64,000 nt of DNA from Streptococcus sanguinis SK355. GTDB lineage: Bacteria; Bacillota; Bacilli; Lactobacillales; Streptococcaceae. Numbering within the stretch: the first letter of the stretch is position 1; the number at the start of each line of letters is the position of its first letter. The position numbers and the translations under genes are program-made. The stretch spans positions 528,546-592,545 of the forward strand of contig NZ_GL890993.1 in assembly GCF_000212855.1 (NCBI RefSeq), in the 5' to 3' direction. The notes below the pieces were generated by a model, which worked only from the letters and a program-made list of their open reading frames with translations, searched no databases and was not told the DNA's origin. Positions 45,801-56,500 of this stretch are shown here, piece after piece.

Positions 45801-46973
45801 ATGAAAAATTCTTCAAATGCCATCAAAAGGGCTTTATTTCTTTTTGCAGTGTTAATTGTAGGTTTTATCGGCGGAAGTTTAGGAAATTATGTTACTACAT
45901 TATTAACTTCACGTGTAAAAATGAATGGAAATTCAACAACTAGTGTAACTACTTCATATAAAAACTCTACAGACATTTCAGAAGCTGTGAAAAAGGTTCA
46001 AAATGCGGTTGTTTCAGTAATTACTTATGCTGAATCTTCTAGCAGCGTTATCAATGATGAATCTTCCAACGATGAATCACAAATCTCCAGTGAAGGTTCT
46101 GGCGTAATTTATAAAAAAGATGGAAAATCAGCCTATCTGGTAACCAACACCCACGTTCTGAACGGATCAACCAATGTAGATATCTTGCTAGCTGATGGAA
46201 ACAAGGTTCCAGGTGAAGTAGTCGGATCAGATGTTTATTCAGATATCTCTGTCGTTAAAATTAGCTCTGAAAAAGTAACTGATGTCGCTGAATTTGGAGA
46301 TTCTGGTTCTCTGACAGTTGGTGAAACAGCAATCGCCATCGGAAGCCCTCTTGGAACAGAATACGCTAACTCTGTAACACAAGGAATTATTTCTAGTTTA
46401 GGCAGAAACGTTACGTTACAATCTGAAAATGGTGAAAATATTTCAACAACTGCACTGCAAACAGATGCTGCAATTAATCCTGGTAACTCTGGCGGCCCAT
46501 TGATTAACATCCAAGGACAAGTTATTGGGATTACTTCAAGTAAAATTTCAACAAATGGCCAAACCTCTGTTGAAGGGATGGGATTTGCGATTCCATCTAA
46601 TGATGTCGTAAATATTATCAATCAACTTGAGAAAAATGGAACAGTCACACGTCCTGCTTTAGGAATTCAAATGATGGATTTATCTAATTTGACAACTTCT
46701 GATTTTTCTAAATTAAATCTTCCTGCTTCAGTGAAATCAGGTATTCTTGTTCGCTCTGTTCAACAAGGAATGCCTGCTGATGGCAAGCTTCAAAAAAATG
46801 ATATCATTACAAAAGTAGATAATACAGATGTGGAATCGACTAGTGACCTTCAGTCTGCTCTCTACAAGCATAGTATTGGAGATGAAGTAGAGATTACTTA
46901 TTATCGAGATGGTAAATCTCAAACAGTCAAAATCAAACTCACTAAATCAACAAAAGAGCTAAGCTCAAATTAA
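45801..46973 (+). CDS. htrA: Serine protease HtrA/DegP
   Basis: 390 residues. One N-terminal membrane segment (about 11-36), a trypsin-like domain with His118, Asp148 and Ser230 (GNSGG), then one PDZ domain (about 285-385). It degrades misfolded exported proteins and in pneumococcus limits competence by cleaving CSP. The CiaR site upstream fits this. AAGGAGG precedes the ATG. parB follows. Confidence 0.97.
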   Translation: MKNSSNAIKRALFLFAVLIVGFIGGSLGNYVTTLLTSRVKMNGNSTTSVTTSYKNSTDISEAVKKVQNAVVSVITYAESSSSVINDESSNDESQISSEGSGVIYKKDGKSAYLVTNTHVLNGSTNVDILLADGNKVPGEVVGSDVYSDISVVKISSEKVTDVAEFGDSGSLTVGETAIAIGSPLGTEYANSVTQGIISSLGRNVTLQSENGENISTTALQTDAAINPGNSGGPLINIQGQVIGITSSKISTNGQTSVEGMGFAIPSNDVVNIINQLEKNGTVTRPALGIQMMDLSNLTTSDFSKLNLPASVKSGILVRSVQQGMPADGKLQKNDIITKVDNTDVESTSDLQSALYKHSIGDEVEITYYRDGKSQTVKIKLTKSTKELSSN

Positions 46974-46992
46974 CCTATTTACAAGATTGTCA

Positions 46993-47022
46993 ACACACCT
47001 TTACACAATCGTAAAGGTGTGT
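46993..47022 (+). terminator. Hairpin between htrA and parB
   Basis: A perfect 12-bp stem (ACACACCTTTAC/GTAAAGGTGTGT) with loop ACAATC and only a weak T run. It ends 14 bases before the parB ATG and may act as an attenuator or a processing site. Confidence 0.6.
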
Positions 47023-47036
47023 TATTCTATATACAA

Positions 47037-47798
47037 ATGGAAAACTTTCAATATATTGCACTTAAAGATATTCGAACCAATCCTTATCAGCCTCGTAAAG
47101 AGTTCTCGCAAAAAAAGATTGAAGAATTAGCAGCATCAATCAAAGAAAATGGTCTCATTCAGCCAATCATTCTTCGGAAATCTTCACTTTTTGGTTATGA
47201 AATTTTAGCAGGAGAACGGAGATTTAGAGCTGCCTCTTTTCTTGGCCTAGAAACAATCCCAGCTGTCGTCAAAGAATTATCTGATGATGAAATGTTGAAA
47301 CAGGCCATTATCGAAAATCTTCAAAGAGAAGACTTGAATCCTATAGAAGAGGCGGAGTCTTATCAAAATTTGATTGACAAAGGCTTGACACATGATGAAA
47401 TTGCTAAAATTATGGGAAAATCTAGACCCTATATCAGCAATATTGTCAGACTTTTACAGCTGTCTAAAGAAGTTCGCCAAGCTATCAAGGAAGAAGAGAT
47501 TTCTCAAGGACATGCTCGCCTGCTGGTTCCCTTAAAAGAAGAGGAACAATTACTATGGTTGGAAAAGATCTGTCGAGAAGATTTATCAGTTCGAGCAGTT
47601 GAAAAGCTTCTCCAGCAAAAAAAGAGTCTCAAAAAGAAACCTAATAAAGAACTGTTTGCTAAATCTGAAGAGGAAAAAATTAAAAAAATTCTCGGTCTGG
47701 AAGTTTCTATTCAGTTAAAAAGCCAGAGTAAAGGAAAGCTGATTATTCCTTTTGAAAGCGAAGAAGAATATCAAAGAATTATAAACAGTTTTAAATAA
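47037..47798 (+). CDS. parB: Chromosome-partitioning protein ParB (Spo0J)
   Basis: 253 residues from ATG 47037 (a GTG at 47019 lies within the hairpin and would add six residues). The N-terminal ParB CTPase motifs are NPYQPRKEF (about 17-25) and GERRFRAA (about 62-69). The helix-turn-helix is THDEIAKIMGKSRPYISNIVRLLQL. It loads SMC at parS. Streptococci lack ParA, and none is seen here. There is no clear ribosome site. Two perfect parS sites lie in this window. Confidence 0.95.
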   Translation: MENFQYIALKDIRTNPYQPRKEFSQKKIEELAASIKENGLIQPIILRKSSLFGYEILAGERRFRAASFLGLETIPAVVKELSDDEMLKQAIIENLQREDLNPIEEAESYQNLIDKGLTHDEIAKIMGKSRPYISNIVRLLQLSKEVRQAIKEEEISQGHARLLVPLKEEEQLLWLEKICREDLSVRAVEKLLQQKKSLKKKPNKELFAKSEEEKIKKILGLEVSIQLKSQSKGKLIIPFESEEEYQRIINSFK

Positions 47799-47828
47799 AA
47801 CTGTTATTTTCTTTTTTAAAAATAACAA

Positions 47829-47946
47829 GATTATCCACTGTTAAATCAATTAGGAAGCCTATTAGAATAAGAAATTTTAGCTTTATTCACATTCTGTGGA
47901 TAACTTCAGCTAACAATGTGAATTCTTTTCCAGTTCTTGTGGAAAA
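47829..47946. promoter_or_regulatory. DnaA-box cluster upstream of dnaA
   Basis: TTATCCACT (47831-47839), TGTGGATAA (47895-47903, perfect box, reverse orientation) and TGTGGAAAA (47938-47946) in the 213-base parB-dnaA gap. They probably serve both dnaA autoregulation and origin function. An AT-rich hairpin follows parB at 47802-47827. Confidence 0.8.
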
Positions 47947-48011
47947 CTTTGAACCTTTATGATAAAATAAGATGCGTATGAATCAGAAAATTATAGAAAA
48001 GGAGGGAAGTT

Positions 48012-49364
48012 ATGACCAAAGAACAGGACTTTTGGAATCGTATTTTAGAATTGGCTCATGCTCAGCTAAAACAGACAACTTATGATTTCTTTGTTGCTGA
48101 AGCCAAGCTTGTCAAAGTTGAAGAAAAACAAGCTATTATTTTCCTGGATAGTCCAGTAAAACAACTATTTTGGGAGCAAAACTTAGTAGGAGTTATTCTT
48201 ACTGCAGGATTTGAGATTTTTAATGATCAGATTGCTGGAAAGTATATTTTTGAAGAAGAAACTAACATTGATACACCGAAATCTGCAGTAACCAGTCCTC
48301 AAATCAGCACTGTTCAGCCAAGCTTGCCACCTATTGATACTGGCTTAAAGTCAAAATATACCTTTGACAATTTTGTTCAGGGAGACGGAAATATCTGGGC
48401 TAAAGCTGCTGCCTTAGCGGTATCTGAGAATCTAGCCACAACCTATAATCCTCTTTTTATCTATGGAGGACCTGGCTTGGGCAAAACCCATTTATTAAAT
48501 GCTATTGGCAATCAGATTTTAGAAAATATTCCAGATGCGCGTGTCAAGTATATACCAGCTGAAACCTTTATTAATGACTTCCTCGAACATTTAAGATTGG
48601 GAGAGATGGATAGCTTTAAAAAAATCTATCGTAGTCTAGATCTTCTGCTGATTGATGACATTCAATCTTTGGGAGGAAAAAAAGTTTCAACTCAGGAAGA
48701 ATTTTTCAACACTTTCAATGCTCTTCATGGTGAAAATAAACAGATTGTTTTAACCAGCGACCGCAGTCCTGATCATCTGGACAATTTGGAAGAACGCTTG
48801 GTAACACGTTTCAAATGGGGATTAACTCAGAATATTACACCGCCAGATTTTGAAACACGGATTGCCATTCTGCGAAACAAAATTGAAGATTTGGATTATA
48901 TTTTCCCGAATGATACCTTAGAATATCTTGCAGGACAGTTCGATTCCAATGTCCGCGACTTGGAAGGTGCTTTGAATGACATCAGTCTCATCGCTAGAGT
49001 TCGTCATCTGAAGGAAATCACTATTGATATCGCTGCAGAAGCTATTCGAGCACGCAAGCAGGATTCAAGCCAGGTAACAGTTATCCCGATTGATAAGATT
49101 CAGTCTGAAGTTGGGAAATTCTATGGTGTTAGTGTCAAAGAGATGAAAGGCAGCCGTCGAGTACAAAATATCGTTTTAGCTAGACAGGTAGCTATGTATC
49201 TGACTCGTGAGCTGACTGATAACAGTCTGCCTAAAATTGGCCGTGAGTTTGGCGGCAAAGATCATACGACTGTTATCCATGCACATGGAAAAATCAAAAC
49301 CATGATTGAATCAGACGACAATTTGCGTTTAGAAATTGAAAGCATCAAGAATAAAATAAAATAG
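48012..49364 (+). CDS. dnaA: Chromosomal replication initiator DnaA
   Basis: 450 residues. Domain I (1-85), a short linker, the AAA+ domain with Walker [15 protein letters not shown] (about 152-165) and Walker [11 protein letters not shown], then the domain IV helix-turn-helix ending in [11 protein letters not shown] (about 415-425). It binds the boxes on both sides and opens the AT-rich element before dnaN. AAAAGGAGGG precedes the ATG. Confidence 0.98.
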   Translation: MTKEQDFWNRILELAHAQLKQTTYDFFVAEAKLVKVEEKQAIIFLDSPVKQLFWEQNLVGVILTAGFEIFNDQIAGKYIFEEETNIDTPKSAVTSPQISTVQPSLPPIDTGLKSKYTFDNFVQGDGNIWAKAAALAVSENLATTYNPLFIYGGPGLGKTHLLNAIGNQILENIPDARVKYIPAETFINDFLEHLRLGEMDSFKKIYRSLDLLLIDDIQSLGGKKVSTQEEFFNTFNALHGENKQIVLTSDRSPDHLDNLEERLVTRFKWGLTQNITPPDFETRIAILRNKIEDLDYIFPNDTLEYLAGQFDSNVRDLEGALNDISLIARVRHLKEITIDIAAEAIRARKQDSSQVTVIPIDKIQSEVGKFYGVSVKEMKGSRRVQNIVLARQVAMYLTRELTDNSLPKIGREFGGKDHTTVIHAHGKIKTMIESDDNLRLEIESIKNKIK

Positions 49365-49515
49365 CGTGTGGAAAACTACAGATTTTTTTCAAAACTTATC
49401 CACACTTTGTGAACAAGTCTCAAAACTTGTTAGAATAAGGACCAAGCTATTTTTCCACAGAATTCACATAAACTACTATTACTATTAATCTTATAATCAT
49501 AAATAAATAAAAAGG
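49365..49515. other. oriC: oriC: DnaA boxes, DnaA-trio and AT-rich unwinding element
   Basis: Boxes TGTGGAAAA (49367-49375), TTATCCACA (49396-49404, perfect) and TTTTCCACA (49451-49459) lead to CTACTATTACTATTA (49473-49487). Read on the other strand as 3'-GAT GAT AAT GAT AAT, this is a run of five DnaA-trios, the element by which DnaA engages single-stranded DNA. An A+T-only-rich stretch follows to 49515. This arrangement marks the unwinding site. Confidence 0.9.
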
Positions 49516-49522
49516 AGATCCT

Positions 49523-50659
49523 ATGATTCATTTTTCTATTAATAAAAATCTCTTCTTACAAGCGTTAAATACTACTAAAAGGGCTATCAGCCATAAAAAT
49601 GCAATTCCTATTCTTTCTACTGTGAAAATTGATGTTACCAAAGAAGGAATCACTTTAATTGGTTCGAATGGCCAAGTGTCGATTGAAAACTTTATTTCTA
49701 CTCAAAATGAAAATGCAGGCTTGCTTGTCAACTCAACAGGTTCAATTTTATTAGAAGCGACTTTCTTTATTAATGTTGTTTCTAGCCTGCCAGATATTAT
49801 TTTGGATTTTAAAGAAATTGAACAAAAACAAATCGTTTTGACTAGCGGCAAATCAGAGATTACCCTGAAAGGAAAAGACGCTGACCAGTATCCACGAATC
49901 CAAGAAATTTCTGCCAGCAATCCCTTGGTTCTTGAAACAAAAATTCTCAAAGATGTCATTAACGAAACAGCTTTTGCAGCAAGCGTTCAGGAAAGCCGTC
50001 CAATTTTAACTGGTGTTCATTTTGTTTTGACAGATAACTGTTCTTTGAAAACAGTTGCAACAGACTCCCACAGAATGAGTCAAAAGAAAATTACTCTGGA
50101 GAAAAACGGAGATAATTTCGACGTAGTTATTCCAAGTCGCTCTTTACGGGAATTTACGGCTGTTTTTACCGATGAAATTGAAACGGTAGAGGTTTTCTTT
50201 GCTAACAATCAAATTCTTTTCAGAAGCGAAAATATCAGCTTCTACACCCGCCTATTAGAAGGGAATTATCCAGATACAGATCGTTTGATTCCGACTGAAT
50301 TTACAAGTGTCCTTACTTTTAATACATCTGATTTGCGTGCAGCTATGGAACGCGCTCGTCTCTTGTCTAATGCCACACAGAATGGAACAGTTAAACTGGA
50401 GATTGCAGGCGGTATTGTCAGTGCCCATGTAAATTCACCAGAGGTCGGCCGTGTTAACGAAGAAATTGATACAGAAAGTGTAACTGGCGAAGATTTGACC
50501 ATTAGCTTTAATCCAACTTATTTGATTGATGCTTTGAAGGCCATTGACAGTGAAAAAGTAACAATTAGCTTTATTTCATCCGTTCGCCCGTTCACCTTGG
50601 TACCGAGTGAAGACACAGAAAACTTTATTCAGCTGATTACACCTGTCAGAACTAATTAA
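49523..50659 (+). CDS. dnaN: DNA polymerase III sliding clamp, beta subunit
   Basis: 378 residues, three repeated clamp domains. It starts MIHFSINKNLFLQALN and ends FIQLITPVRTN. It forms the dimeric ring that tethers DNA polymerase. AAAAGGAG precedes the ATG. It follows the oriC unwinding element. Confidence 0.98.
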   Translation: MIHFSINKNLFLQALNTTKRAISHKNAIPILSTVKIDVTKEGITLIGSNGQVSIENFISTQNENAGLLVNSTGSILLEATFFINVVSSLPDIILDFKEIEQKQIVLTSGKSEITLKGKDADQYPRIQEISASNPLVLETKILKDVINETAFAASVQESRPILTGVHFVLTDNCSLKTVATDSHRMSQKKITLEKNGDNFDVVIPSRSLREFTAVFTDEIETVEVFFANNQILFRSENISFYTRLLEGNYPDTDRLIPTEFTSVLTFNTSDLRAAMERARLLSNATQNGTVKLEIAGGIVSAHVNSPEVGRVNEEIDTESVTGEDLTISFNPTYLIDALKAIDSEKVTISFISSVRPFTLVPSEDTENFIQLITPVRTN

Positions 50660-50672
50660 GATGAAAAGCGGT

Positions 50673-50720
50673 GGGCCAAGTTACAGATTTTTAAATCTTG
50701 GTCCTAAGCTCTTTTTATTT
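50673..50720 (+). terminator. Terminator after dnaN
   Basis: GGGCCAAG/CTTGGTCC stem with one wobble and an inner AGATTT/AAATCT, then CTTTTTATTT. Confidence 0.7.
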
Positions 50721-50785
50721 ACAAAGTATGATAGATGCTTAATATTTCTTCCTTGACTATGATAGTTCCTTGAAAGGAGAAAAAA

Positions 50786-50980
50786 ATGTATGAAATTGGT
50801 TATTTTGTAGAAATGAAAAAGCCCCATGCCTGCACCATAAAAGCGACTGGTAAAAAGGCGAATCGCTGGGAAATCACCAGGGTTGGTGCAGATATCAAAA
50901 TCCGTTGCACCAATTGTGAACATCTTGTGATGATGAGTCGTCACGATTTTGAAAGAAAAATGAAGAAAATAATTGATTAG
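50786..50980 (+). CDS. DUF951-family protein (YyzM-like)
   Basis: 64 residues starting MYEIGYFVEMKKPHAC. The conserved pattern ends in GADIKIRCTNCEHLVMMSRHDFERK. Three Cys and a His could bind metal. AAAGGAG precedes the ATG. The family sits next to dnaN in most Firmicutes; its role is unknown. Confidence 0.9.
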   Translation: MYEIGYFVEMKKPHACTIKATGKKANRWEITRVGADIKIRCTNCEHLVMMSRHDFERKMKKIID

Positions 50981-51065
50981 ACGAAAACTCATTGTAAATG
51001 CTATTGTGGAAAACTGATTTGCATTGCTGAGGATCAGATTTAGATTTTTTCTTATTTTTCAATCA

Positions 51066-51100
51066 AAAATGGATAGGACTTTCTAGGTCCTATCCATTTT
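51066..51100. terminator. Bidirectional terminator
   Basis: A perfect 14-bp stem (AAAATGGATAGGAC/GTCCTATCCATTTT) with a 7-base loop. It serves the DUF951 gene and the convergent lipoprotein gene. Confidence 0.85.
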
Positions 51101-51104
51101 ACTT

Positions 51105-51596
51105 TTATTTAAGATTTTCAAATTTACCGTCTTTAACTTCTTTATAGCCTGCTTTTTCGAGTAATTTAGCAGTTTCTTTGTAACTGATATAATCTGCTTT
51201 TTGATTACCAGATGTTTGAAGAAGCTGTTTACTTTGTAGTTCTTCAATATCAGCTTTGCTAAAATCGATTGTCAGTTTTTCAGTTAAATAATCATCTTTG
51301 TACTCAATTTTATGAGTTAATCCTTTGATACCTTCAATAGATTTAGCATAGGCTTCTGTTTGCTCTTTAGCAGTGTCTTTTGTCAAGCCAACTGGTTTAT
51401 AGTAGAATGTATTGTTTGTTTCGTTTTTAAGCATCTCATCACCTTTGTATTCAACAGTGATGCGACTATCTTGTTTAGTATTTTGGTCAATCAACTGGAA
51501 ATAAGCTTTTTTAGGACTGCTGCAGGCAGCTAAAACAAACAAAGCGGAAACCGCAAGGAAAGAAAGAAAAAGTGTTTTGAAAGTATTCTTTTTCAT
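51105..51596 (-). CDS. YehR-like (DUF1307) lipoprotein
   Basis: 163 residues. The signal MKKNTFKTLFLSFLAV ends in lipobox LAAC (Cys about 25). The body fits the DUF1307/YehR family (KIEYKDDYLTEKLTIDFSKADIEEL). It would be anchored on the outer face of the membrane. It is the only leftward gene between dnaA and comX. Its role is unknown. Confidence 0.85.
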   Translation of the reverse strand: MKKNTFKTLFLSFLAVSALFVLAACSSPKKAYFQLIDQNTKQDSRITVEYKGDEMLKNETNNTFYYKPVGLTKDTAKEQTEAYAKSIEGIKGLTHKIEYKDDYLTEKLTIDFSKADIEELQSKQLLQTSGNQKADYISYKETAKLLEKAGYKEVKDGKFENLK

Positions 51597-51654
51597 TAGG
51601 GACTCCTTTAATAAGAATATTAGCTATATTATACCATTTTTTTCTTCAATTTAT

Positions 51655-51670
51655 TTTACATTTCTGTAAA
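51655..51670. repeat. TTTACA/TGTAAA palindrome before ychF
   Basis: TTTACATTTCTGTAAA, an inverted repeat with a 4-base centre between the divergent DUF1307 and ychF genes. Same hexamers as the repeats at 19330, 23363, 34821 and 37812. Confidence 0.4.
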
Positions 51671-51761
51671 GAAAGCTAGAAAAATAACTCAAATCCGCTG
51701 TTTAGGATAAAGATTTATGGTATAATGGTTTGGATTGAAAAGATGAATGGAGAAGATAAGA

Positions 51762-52877
51762 ATGGCTTTGACAGCAGGAATCGTTGGTTTACCCAATGTT
51801 GGTAAGTCAACTTTATTTAATGCAATTACAAAGGCAGGTGCAGAAGCAGCTAATTACCCTTTTGCGACAATTGATCCAAATGTCGGTCGGGTAGAAGTTC
51901 CGGATGCACGTTTGGATAAATTAACAGAACTCATCAAACCACAAAAGAAAGTTCCAACAACCTTCGAATTTACTGACATTGCTGGAATTGTGAAAGGTGC
52001 TTCAAAAGGAGAAGGGCTAGGGAATAAATTTTTGGCCAATATCCGTGAAGTAGATGCGATCGTCCATGTAGTACGTGCCTTTGATGATGAAAATGTCATG
52101 CGGGAACAGGGCCGCGAGTCTGAATTTGTAGATCCAATGGCAGATATTGAGACCATTAATCTAGAATTGATTTTAGCAGACTTAGAAAGTATTAACAAAC
52201 GTTATGCGCGTGTAGAGAAGATGGCTCGTACCCAAAAAGATAAGGATTCAGTGGCAGAATTTAATGTTTTACAGAAAATTAAGCCTGTCCTGGAAGATGG
52301 TCTGTCAGCTCGTACAATTGAATTCACAGAAGAAGAGCAAAAAATTGTCAAAGGGCTCTTTCTCTTAACGACTAAGCCAGTTCTCTATGTGGCCAATGTC
52401 AGTGAAGATGAGGTGGCTGATCCAGATAATATTGACTATGTGAAGCAGATTCGTAAATTTGCAGCTACAGAAAATGCTGAGGTTGTTGTCATTTCAGCGC
52501 GTGCAGAGGAAGAAATTTCTGAATTGGACGATGAAGATAAGTCAGAATTTCTGGAAGCTATCGGCTTGACAGAATCAGGTGTGGATAAACTGACCAGAAC
52601 AGCTTATCATCTGTTGGGACTTGGAACCTACTTTACAGCTGGTGAAAAGGAAGTGCGTGCTTGGACCTTTAAGCGTGGAATGAAAGCTCCGCAAGCAGCT
52701 GGCATTATTCACTCAGACTTTGAAAAAGGTTTTATTCGAGCAGTCACTATGTCTTATGATGACCTAGTGCACTATGGCAGCGAAAAAGCAGTTAAAGAGG
52801 CTGGACGTTTGCGCGAAGAAGGAAAAGAATATATCGTTCAAGATGGCGATATTATGGAATTTAGATTTAATGTGTAA
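51762..52877 (+). CDS. ychF: Redox-regulated ATPase/GTPase YchF
   Basis: 371 residues from ATG 51762 (GGAG upstream). G1 is GLPNVGKST (about 8-16), G3 DIAGIVKGASKGEGLGNKFL, and the G4 position reads NVSE, the unusual motif that makes YchF prefer ATP. A TGS domain is at the C-terminus (ending IMEFRFNV). It is associated with ribosomes and the stress response. The promoter has an extended -10 (TGGTATAAT, 51718-51726). Confidence 0.96.
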   Translation: MALTAGIVGLPNVGKSTLFNAITKAGAEAANYPFATIDPNVGRVEVPDARLDKLTELIKPQKKVPTTFEFTDIAGIVKGASKGEGLGNKFLANIREVDAIVHVVRAFDDENVMREQGRESEFVDPMADIETINLELILADLESINKRYARVEKMARTQKDKDSVAEFNVLQKIKPVLEDGLSARTIEFTEEEQKIVKGLFLLTTKPVLYVANVSEDEVADPDNIDYVKQIRKFAATENAEVVVISARAEEEISELDDEDKSEFLEAIGLTESGVDKLTRTAYHLLGLGTYFTAGEKEVRAWTFKRGMKAPQAAGIIHSDFEKGFIRAVTMSYDDLVHYGSEKAVKEAGRLREEGKEYIVQDGDIMEFRFNV

Positions 52878-52950
52878 AGTATTTGTAAAGTCTAAAAATT
52901 CTAGGTTGGAACTTTTTTTCCAGCCCTTTTGGCTTTTATAAAGGAGAAAA

Positions 52951-53520
52951 ATGGTAAAGTTAATAGTTGGTTTGGGAAATCCAGGAGAAAAATATATTGA
53001 AACTAAACATAATGTTGGTTTTATGTTAGTTGACAAGGTTTGTAAAGATCTTGATTTAAAATTTACAGCTGATAAAATCTTTCAAGCGGATATTGCTTCT
53101 ACTTTTCTGAATGGTGAAAAAGTCTATTTTGTAAAACCAACTACATTTATGAATGAGAGTGGAAAGGCCGTTCAAGCTTTACTGGCATACTATGGTTTAG
53201 ATATAGAGGATTTATTGGTCATCTATGATGATTTGGATATGGAAGTTGGTAAGATTCGTTTGCGCAGCAAGGGTTCAGCTGGCGGCCATAACGGCATTAA
53301 ATCTATAATCAAACACATTGGAAGTCAAGAGTTTAAACGGATAAAGATAGGTATCGGCCGTCCAAGAGAAGGCATGACAGTGGTTCACCATGTTTTAGGA
53401 AAATTCGATAAAGATGATTATATAAAGATTCTGAATACTCTTGATAAAGTTGACAATGCTGTAAATTATTATTTACAGTCAGGCAATTTTGAACAAACAA
53501 TGCAGAGATACAATGGATAA
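52951..53520 (+). CDS. pth: Peptidyl-tRNA hydrolase
   Basis: 189 residues: [25 protein letters not shown] (catalytic His20), with Asn68 in FMNESGKAV and Asp93 region [13 protein letters not shown]. It releases peptides from prematurely dropped peptidyl-tRNA. It overlaps or abuts mfd. Confidence 0.97.
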   Translation: MVKLIVGLGNPGEKYIETKHNVGFMLVDKVCKDLDLKFTADKIFQADIASTFLNGEKVYFVKPTTFMNESGKAVQALLAYYGLDIEDLLVIYDDLDMEVGKIRLRSKGSAGGHNGIKSIIKHIGSQEFKRIKIGIGRPREGMTVVHHVLGKFDKDDYIKILNTLDKVDNAVNYYLQSGNFEQTMQRYNG

Positions 53521-53524
53521 TAAA

Positions 53525-56500
53525 ATGAACCTGATTGACTTATTTTGTCAAAACCAGCAAATTTCAGATTGGAAGAAAAATCTCCATAAAAGCAGCAGAC
53601 AGTTGATAATGGGATTGTCTGCATCAACAAAAGCGATTACTATAGCGGCTGGATTAGAAGAAGCGGATAAAATCCTTGTGCTGACTTCTAGTCAAAATGA
53701 AGCAGATCGTTTGGCTAGTGATTTGATTTCTTTGTTGGGAGAAGACAAGGTCTATACTTTTTTAGCAGATGATACTCCTATAGCAGAATTTGTTTTTGCA
53801 TCACAGGAAAAAATATTTTCGCGATTAGATGCTCTAAACTTTTTAATAGACCATCAAAAGTCTGGAATTCTAGTTACTAATATCGCAGCTAGCAAATTAC
53901 TCTTGCCTGATCCCATTGATTTTAAAACAACCAACATAAATTTGAAAGTTGGACAAGAATATGACCTAAATAATCTTGTAAAGATGTTGTCAAGATCAGG
54001 ATACAAGAGGGTATCTCAAGTTTTAAGTCAAGGAGAATATAGTCTAAGAGGAGATATCTTAGACATTTTTGAGCGCTCAGCAGACTCTCCCTATCGACTG
54101 GAGTTTTTTGGAGATGAAATTGACGGTATTCGGATTTTCAATCCAGAAAATCAAACTTCAATTGAGAACGTAGAAAGTATTTTGATTAAACCTGCTTCTG
54201 ATATCCTGCTTTCTGAGAAAGATTATGCTAGAGGACTAGAAAATCTGGAAGTAATTTTAGAAAAAGCTGTTGATCCTGCTTTGAAATCTTACTTAGAAGA
54301 GTTACTAATCAGTGCCAAAGAGAGGTTTTATCATGCAGATATTCGTAAATTCCTTTCTTATTTTTATCAGAAAGAATGGACTATTTTAGACTATTTGCCT
54401 GTTCATAGCCCTGTGTTTTTTGATGATTTTCAAAAAATTGTGGATCGACATGCTCAATTTGAACTGGAAACAGCTGGTTTATTGACAGATGATTTACAAA
54501 ATTGTAAAGCTTTATCAAGTCAGAAATATTTTGCAGATAAGTACCAAGATTATCGTCAATATAAACCAGCAACCTTCTTTTCAAGCTTTCAAAAGGGTTT
54601 GGGAAATTTGAAATTTGATGCTTTGTATCAATTCAATCAGTACCCAATGCAAGAATTTTTCAGTCAGTTTCCCTTGCTAAAAGAAGAAATTAATCGTTAT
54701 AAAAAATCTGGCTATACAATAATCTTACAAGCAAATTCTTCAGCAGGTTTACAAAGTTTACATAAAAATTTACAGGAATATGATATTTATTTAGACTATA
54801 TAAAAGAGACTGAGATTCACAAAAATGCAGTTCAGCTTATTGAAGGAAATCTTGTCCAAGGCTTTAATTTCGTAGATGAGAAAATTGTTCTTATTACAGA
54901 GTATGAAATTATTCATAAGAAAATAAAACGAAAAATTCGGCGTCAGAATATCTCTAATGCTGAACGACTGAAAGATTATAATGAGCTAGAAAAAGGGGAT
55001 TATGTTGTCCATAATATTCATGGGATAGGACGTTATCTGGGGATAGAAACGATTGAAATATCTGGTGTCCACCGTGATTATCTGACGATTCAATATCAAA
55101 ATTCTGATCGTATTTCGATTCCAGTTGATCAGATTGATCTCTTATCAAAGTATGTTGCCAGCGATGGAAAAACACCTAAGGTAAATAAGCTAAATGATGG
55201 TCGTTTCCAGAAGAGTAAGCAAAAAGTTCAGCATCAGGTTCAGGATATTGCGGATGATTTGATTAAACTATATGCTGAACGTAGCCAGCTAAAAGGCTTT
55301 GCTTTCTCAGCGGATGATTCCAATCAAGAGGAATTTGATAATGATTTTCCTTATGTTGAAACAGAGGACCAGCTAAGAAGTATTCAGGAAGTGAAGAAGG
55401 ATATGGAAAGTAGTCGTCCAATGGACCGGCTCTTAGTTGGTGATGTTGGCTTTGGGAAAACAGAAGTAGCTATGCGGGCTGCTTTTAAGGCTGTCAATAA
55501 TCATAAACAAGTAGCTGTATTAGTGCCAACAACGGTTTTAGCCCAACAGCACTATACTAACTTTAAAGAACGCTTTAATGATTTTGCAGTCAATGTTGAG
55601 GTACTCAGCCGTTTCAGGAGTAAGGCAGAACAAAAACAGACTCTAGAGAAGCTACAGAAGGGACAAGTTGACATTATCATTGGAACCCACCGACTCTTAT
55701 CCAAAGATGTAGAATTTGCGGATTTAGGTTTGATCATCATTGATGAGGAGCAGCGTTTTGGAGTTAAGCACAAGGAAACATTAAAGGAATTGAAAAAGAA
55801 AGTTGATGTCCTGACCTTGACAGCAACTCCTATTCCTCGAACTCTTCATATGTCTATGCTGGGGATTCGCGATTTGTCAGTCATTGAGACCCCACCAACT
55901 AATCGCTATCCTGTTCAGACCTATGTTTTAGAAAGCAATCCTACAGTGATTCGAGAAGCTATCTTACGTGAAATAGACCGAGGTGGACAGGTTTACTACC
56001 TTTACAACAAGGTTGACACAATCGAACAGAAAGTTTCAGAGTTAAGAGAGTTAATCCCAGAAGCTTCTATAGGCTATGTTCATGGCCAAATGAGTGAAAT
56101 TCGTTTAGAAAATACGTTACTGGATTTCATCAATGGAGAATATGATATTTTGGTGACCACTACCATTATTGAAACTGGGGTTGATATCCCCAATGCCAAT
56201 ACTTTGTTTGTAGAAAATGCTGATCATATGGGGCTGTCAACCTTGTATCAACTTCGTGGACGAGTTGGCCGCAGCAATCGGATTGCCTACGCTTATCTAA
56301 TGTACAGACCAGATAAAATTCTGACAGAAGTTTCTGAAAAGCGTCTAGAGGCTATTAAAGGATTTACAGAGTTAGGTTCTGGATTTAAGATTGCTATGCG
56401 AGATTTGTCTATTCGAGGAGCTGGCAATATTCTAGGAAGTATGCAATCTGGCTTTATTGATTCTGTTGGTTTTGAGATGTACTCACAGCTTCTAGAAGAA

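Noticed and set aside
47802..47827. Terminator after parB
   Set aside because: The stem is 9 bp of almost pure A-T and the T run is in the loop, so it is not listed as a terminator.
54340..54347. Perfect com-box TACGAATA on the minus strand
   Set aside because: It lies inside mfd with no gene start downstream on that strand. An 8-base match is expected by chance.
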